From contig NC_079487.1 in NCBI RefSeq assembly GCF_020520425.1, positions 109,340,141-109,404,140 on the forward strand: a DNA stretch of 64,000 nt. Direction: 5' to 3'. The translations under genes were made by a program, and so were the position numbers. Position 1 is the stretch's first letter, and every line of letters starts with the position of its first letter. Of the stretch, positions 60,044-64,000 are shown one piece after another. The notes beneath the pieces were generated by a model, which was given only the letters and a program-made list of their open reading frames with translations, ran no database searches and was not told where the DNA came from. The DNA comes from Spinacia oleracea (Eukaryota > Streptophyta > Magnoliopsida > Caryophyllales > Amaranthaceae).

Positions 60044-62390
60044 CTGCAAAAGAATTGCAGTAGCTGTTTCAGTAATATCTAATTCATTGAAGCACAGCAA
60101 ACATAAATTCCAGTGAAACACTTGGCAGATTCATGTCACTGTAATTATAAGATATTAAGAAATAAAAATCAATAAAGGGGTGTTGATAAACTGATGAATC
60201 CACAAAAGAAACTAAATCTAATAAGCGTGGGAGACGGTCGGATTTGACACCCTCGATTAGCTATAGAAAAGTTGAGTGAACGTCCTACTGGAAGGATTAA
60301 TGTGCAGAAATAAAAATAACACAGATCGAAGCCTGGAGATTATATAGCAATTAGTGCCATCTGCAACACGCACGCAGCAGGTAGCAACAGTTGTTCTAGA
60401 GGTAATTTAGATAGAGTTGACGTCCTGAATGAAGGCAGCAAATAAATGGTTGGAAGAGGAAAGTAATTGTGTTACAGTAACAATGGAGGATATAGATGAT
60501 GCTCTTGATAAAGTCTCTAGTCAAGAAAAGGCATTGGTATTTCTTTTGATTCCATCCGAATTATTATGGATGATTATTCTTGTAATTAATTTAAAATTGG
60601 AGGAGTAAATGAGTAATAAGACAGTATTCCCTCTTACGTCAATCATGGTGGGACATGAAGTCAAGCTGGCTTGTTGAAAACTGGGTTTGTTGGTGAGCAG
60701 AAGCATATCTTCTGATGCTGTGCAAGAACTTATGTTGCTATTAGGAACTCTATCATTGTGGGTAGATTTTGGCTTAAGCACTGATTCAGTCTCACACATA
60801 ATGACTATTGTGGTGACTGGTGAGGTTAAATCTCTTGCTGGCAAATGAGTTTTTCTCCTACTCGTATCAGGAATACGTTAGTTATTGCAGTAGTTTTATG
60901 AGGCCGTTAATATAGCTCTCAAATATATTGGACACTTGAATAGATGCAATCAGAAATATTGTCTTTGCAGGATGGTGGAGAAAGGGATGAAAGTCGTACT
61001 AGCTGGGGTCTGACAGTTGAAGGAATCAAGTTTAACCTTGGTACAGGTAAAATTTCAATTACTAATGGCATTCAGGAAGAGCTGAATTTTGCTCAAAAGA
61101 GGAATACTATCCTGCTCTAAGGACAGAATCCTATGTCTTCAAATCAACACATCTGACAAAAGGATCGAGCAGGTGCTTATTGGAGACATAGAGCCACCTA
61201 CTTGTTGCAGAAATGCGAAGATCCAAATATATTTTACTAGTTTTCATTGTCCAACTAATTTACATACTTCCCTTCATTGCAGGTCAAAATATATAACCTT
61301 GAAAAAAATTCCCTTGTGTTGAGTTATAAACTCAATCTAAGAACTTTTGACTAGGCCTTGGAGGCCAAGACAAGGTTACTTGCCAAATCGAAACCTAGGG
61401 CGAGTGAAGCCATTACATAGTGAGAGAATAACAACTTAGAGAATGTTTTTAAGGAACTACATTTTGTGTAGCAATACGCATCAAATTGATTCCTCTAAAA
61501 AATAAAAGATTCTCTAACTGTGAACGAAGGTAAAAGGGCATCAAAAACACCATAGTGGATGCCTGTAAATGGATTCGAAACCCTTCTGATACCAAACCGC
61601 TGAATAACATTTCCAATCAAAATTCGACATTCAATTCTTTCCAAATTTCTCAAAAATAACAAAGCACGTTGTGATATTTACATCAAGAACACTACTTGGA
61701 GAACATGAAAACAATCTACCCAAACATAACAAAAATGCCAGTATCCTGGCCATCATAATCGCATACCGATTCACTAACCAATATATAACCCTTTAAACCA
61801 ATGTGATAATAGAAAAGACATTCAAAATAGTACACGTATTCTTCAACTAAAAATATTTATATATGATTCAAACTTTCTTCTTCCTTTCTTGCCTTCTGTG
61901 TCATTTGATTGAAAAGCAGGGCTCAACTTCAGATTTATGAATACAACTCAGACAAAATTTAATAGGAAGGTCGCAGAGGCAAGAAGGGAGCAGATGCAGG
62001 ACTTCTTATGTACAGGTTTTGCTGCAATTGAAAAGAGTTCTATTGAGGAGCATAAATAAAAACCGGAAGCAAAGGTCACTGGACAAAGAAGGTCAACAGA
62101 AGGAGCAAAATGCTATATCATCTCCGATTGATCTAGAAATAGGCTTACTCAACCATGAAAAAAATGTAGTTTTGCATCTTTGGAAAGGTTATCTTAGATC
62201 AAGTGCTAGTGATTTTCCCAGCATATGCCCAACTATAATGAGGAGCTTAGTCTGTCAACCTATCAACGGGAAACAATATATGCACAAAAGATGAGATTTA
62301 CAAAGCAGTCTAATAAGGCTCCAAGTACTGGTAGACCCCAACAGCTGGTTCCTTAGGATGACTAAGTCAACTATTTGGCTCTTAGAACTA
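60044..62390. other. No recognised gene; possibly long MED18 intron
   Basis: Mixed AT-rich sequence. Small open frames on both strands lack recognised domains. 60965-61045 has an open WGLTVEGIKFNLGTG stretch followed by GTAA, which is exon-like but unassigned. If MED18 exon 1 is further right, this is intronic on the minus strand. Confidence 0.35.
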
Positions 62391-62394
62391 GGCG

Positions 62395-63317
62395 CCTAGG
62401 CTTGATAAGAAATTTCCTAGCTCGAGCTCGAGGCGAGCTTAACCGAGCTTTCATTTCCCCTGTTCGAGCTTGACTCGTTTAAGTTTTCATTTTTCGAGCT
62501 TAGCTCACGAGTGGCTCATTTAAATTAAAGCTCGGGTTGAGCCGAGCTATATCAATATAAACGAGCCTTGATAAATGAGGAAGATCAAATTTTAACGAAC
62601 ATACTAATAAACGTAATACTCCCTCCGTCCCGGAATACTCGAAACGCTTTCCTTATAAAATCGTCCCGGATTACTTGCAACGTTTCTAAAAATGAAAACT
62701 TTTATTAATATATCAATTTCTCACTTACCCAAGAACCCGCCTACATCCCTACTCCCTAAAAAAACATTAGAAGTGGTCTCATGCACCCCCCACCCTCCTA
62801 CCCCTTTAAAAGTTTGACACACATCCAACTATCTATATTAAAAAATACCCCACTACCAACTACCCTCTAATTAAATAATAAGTCAATTACAATACATTAA
62901 ACTCTATGCCGGTCAAACCGTTTCGAGTATTCCATGACAGAAGGAGTATTATTATAAAATTTAAAACATTACCAATTCAAATAATTTTTTGGCATAATAT
63001 ACTTTAATACTATTTTATAATATCGTAAAACGAAAAACATTCTTAAAATTGAAGTCTTAACAAAATAATTGCAACTTGGTTCTAAATTAAAATTCGAGCT
63101 TGAACGAGCTTATAAACGAGCGCAGACGAGCTTATAAACGAACATGAATGAGCTATTCGCGAGCCTAAACGAGCCAAATACTAAGGTGTTCGAGCTAGTA
63201 TCATTTATTAAACGAGCTTCAAAATTTTATTAGAACTCGTTTATTTATAAATGAACGAGCTTCGACCGAGTTTGTTCACGAGTTGTTCACGGGCGTATTA
63301 GCTCATTGACATCCCTA
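62395..63317. mobile_element. hAT-like element with GAGCT-rich interior
   Basis: The right end on the minus strand reads TAGGGATGTCAATGAGC, a common plant hAT end. The left end is decayed near CTAGGCGCCTAGGCTTGA. Both flanks of the interior consist of ACGAGCTT/AAGCTCG repeats (62420-62570, 63090-63290) in opposite sense. Contains a Stowaway at 62619-62946. Confidence 0.55.
62619..62946. mobile_element. Stowaway MITE, 328 bp, nested in hAT-like element
   Basis: Ends CTCCCTCCGTCCCGGAATAC / GTATTCCATGACAGAAGGAG inverted with TA on each side (62617-62618, 62947-62948). ACTCGAAACG and CGTTTCGAGT pair further in. Confidence 0.85.
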
Positions 63318-64000
63318 ATTGAAATTGAATTAGTGAAATTATGGTTATAGACAGGGCTCACTTCTAGAGGTAGAGAATACAAGGTTGTTGCATGTGTACG
63401 CCTGTACTGCTACTCAATACACGGCTACACGCTGATCTCCATGGAGACTACAGCTAGTTAAGTAAGATCTAGCAGGAAACTCAACTGTCTGTTTTTTTTG
63501 GGTAAAATACTGCCTAGTTGCGGTGAAACTGATCAACAAGGAAATTATGGGTGCGGATTTGTGCAGAGAGTTGCAGCAGGGCCTACACACAAGTAGAATT
63601 ATGTCAATTATCCACGCCCCAAAATAAGACAATGGCCTGGCAGATCAATTAGCGATGAAATCTACAGCTGTAGTTTTAGAAATTAATGTAACTAGGCATT
63701 TTCCCATTTCCATAATTACTGTCTTACACACTTATCTATTGGATTGCATAAGCTCTATGCCTAAAACATGGTTTATTTATCATATGCATCCCTTTTCACC
63801 AAAAAAGGAAAAAAGGAAACGCAACTGGCACTTGCCTGAAGAGGCTAACTTTGGATAATGCTGTCTTCATCCCACTGAAGTAATCAAAGGTTACAAAATC
63901 AAAATCCCCTTAGCTTTGAGGTAGATTAACTTACAAATTAAAGCCCCCTCACGTGGCTTTTGATTCTTTCAAATGGGCCTTCTCCAGTAGGTTATGAGTA
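63318..64000. other. No feature recognised
   Basis: No domain, RNA gene or repeat end could be supported here. Confidence 0.5.

Noticed and set aside
60521-60844. 107-aa minus-strand frame right of MED18
   Set aside because: No similarity to the MED18 N-terminus or any family I know; no splice phase fit to the exon at 60043.

Overview
The window is nuclear DNA from a eudicot plant. All four recognisable host genes are intron-rich with GT-AG introns, and most of the rest is plant transposable elements: Copia and Gypsy LTR fragments, CACTA, hAT, MULE, Helitron, Stowaway and Tourist types. The style of the MITEs (TACTCCCTCCGTCCC ends, GACGGTCTTAC ends) suggests Caryophyllales (spinach, beet or quinoa relatives), but this is a weak inference and no species is claimed.

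Layout. 1-3.7 kb: remnants of three LTR retroelements and a hAT-like element with an internal tRNA-like pol III promoter. 5.2-9.2 kb (-): complete six-exon TBL/DUF231 polysaccharide O-acetyltransferase. 11.5-18.1 kb (-): complete eleven-exon ATG27-like membrane protein. 18.2-21.5 kb: SINE-like fragment, two Helitron ends and a Stowaway interrupted by a 583-bp Helitron. 21.7-35.2 kb: two related CACTA elements in opposite orientation, 645 bp apart, each carrying a large array of ~160-bp repeats. The first holds captured exons of two host genes, a MET1-like thylakoid TPR protein and a VDAC porin, that would splice in frame into one chimera. 35.3-42.8 kb: nested MITEs, then a 5.9-kb long-armed inverted-repeat element that ends 72 bp before the next start codon. 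42.85-49.48 kb (+): complete eleven-exon DEAD-box RNA helicase, RH18-like. 49.9-53.5 kb: internally deleted Gypsy element (-) with a hAT MITE in its LTR. 53.7-58.7 kb: hAT with a nested Stowaway, a MULE inside a MULE, and two more Stowaways. 59.3-60.0 kb (-): three 3' exons of Mediator subunit MED18; its first exon was not found. 60-64 kb: no recognised gene, with a hAT-like element carrying a nested Stowaway.

The four host genes (secretory-pathway acetyltransferase, endomembrane trafficking, RNA helicase, transcription co-regulator) do not form a pathway; they are ordinary euchromatic neighbours. The unusual biology is in the transposons: a Pack-CACTA gene fusion, an inverted CACTA pair that could form a long hairpin, satellite growth inside the transposons, and target-site-verified nested insertions. 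All exon boundaries were set by eye from splice consensus, reading phase and remembered family conservation; no search was run.
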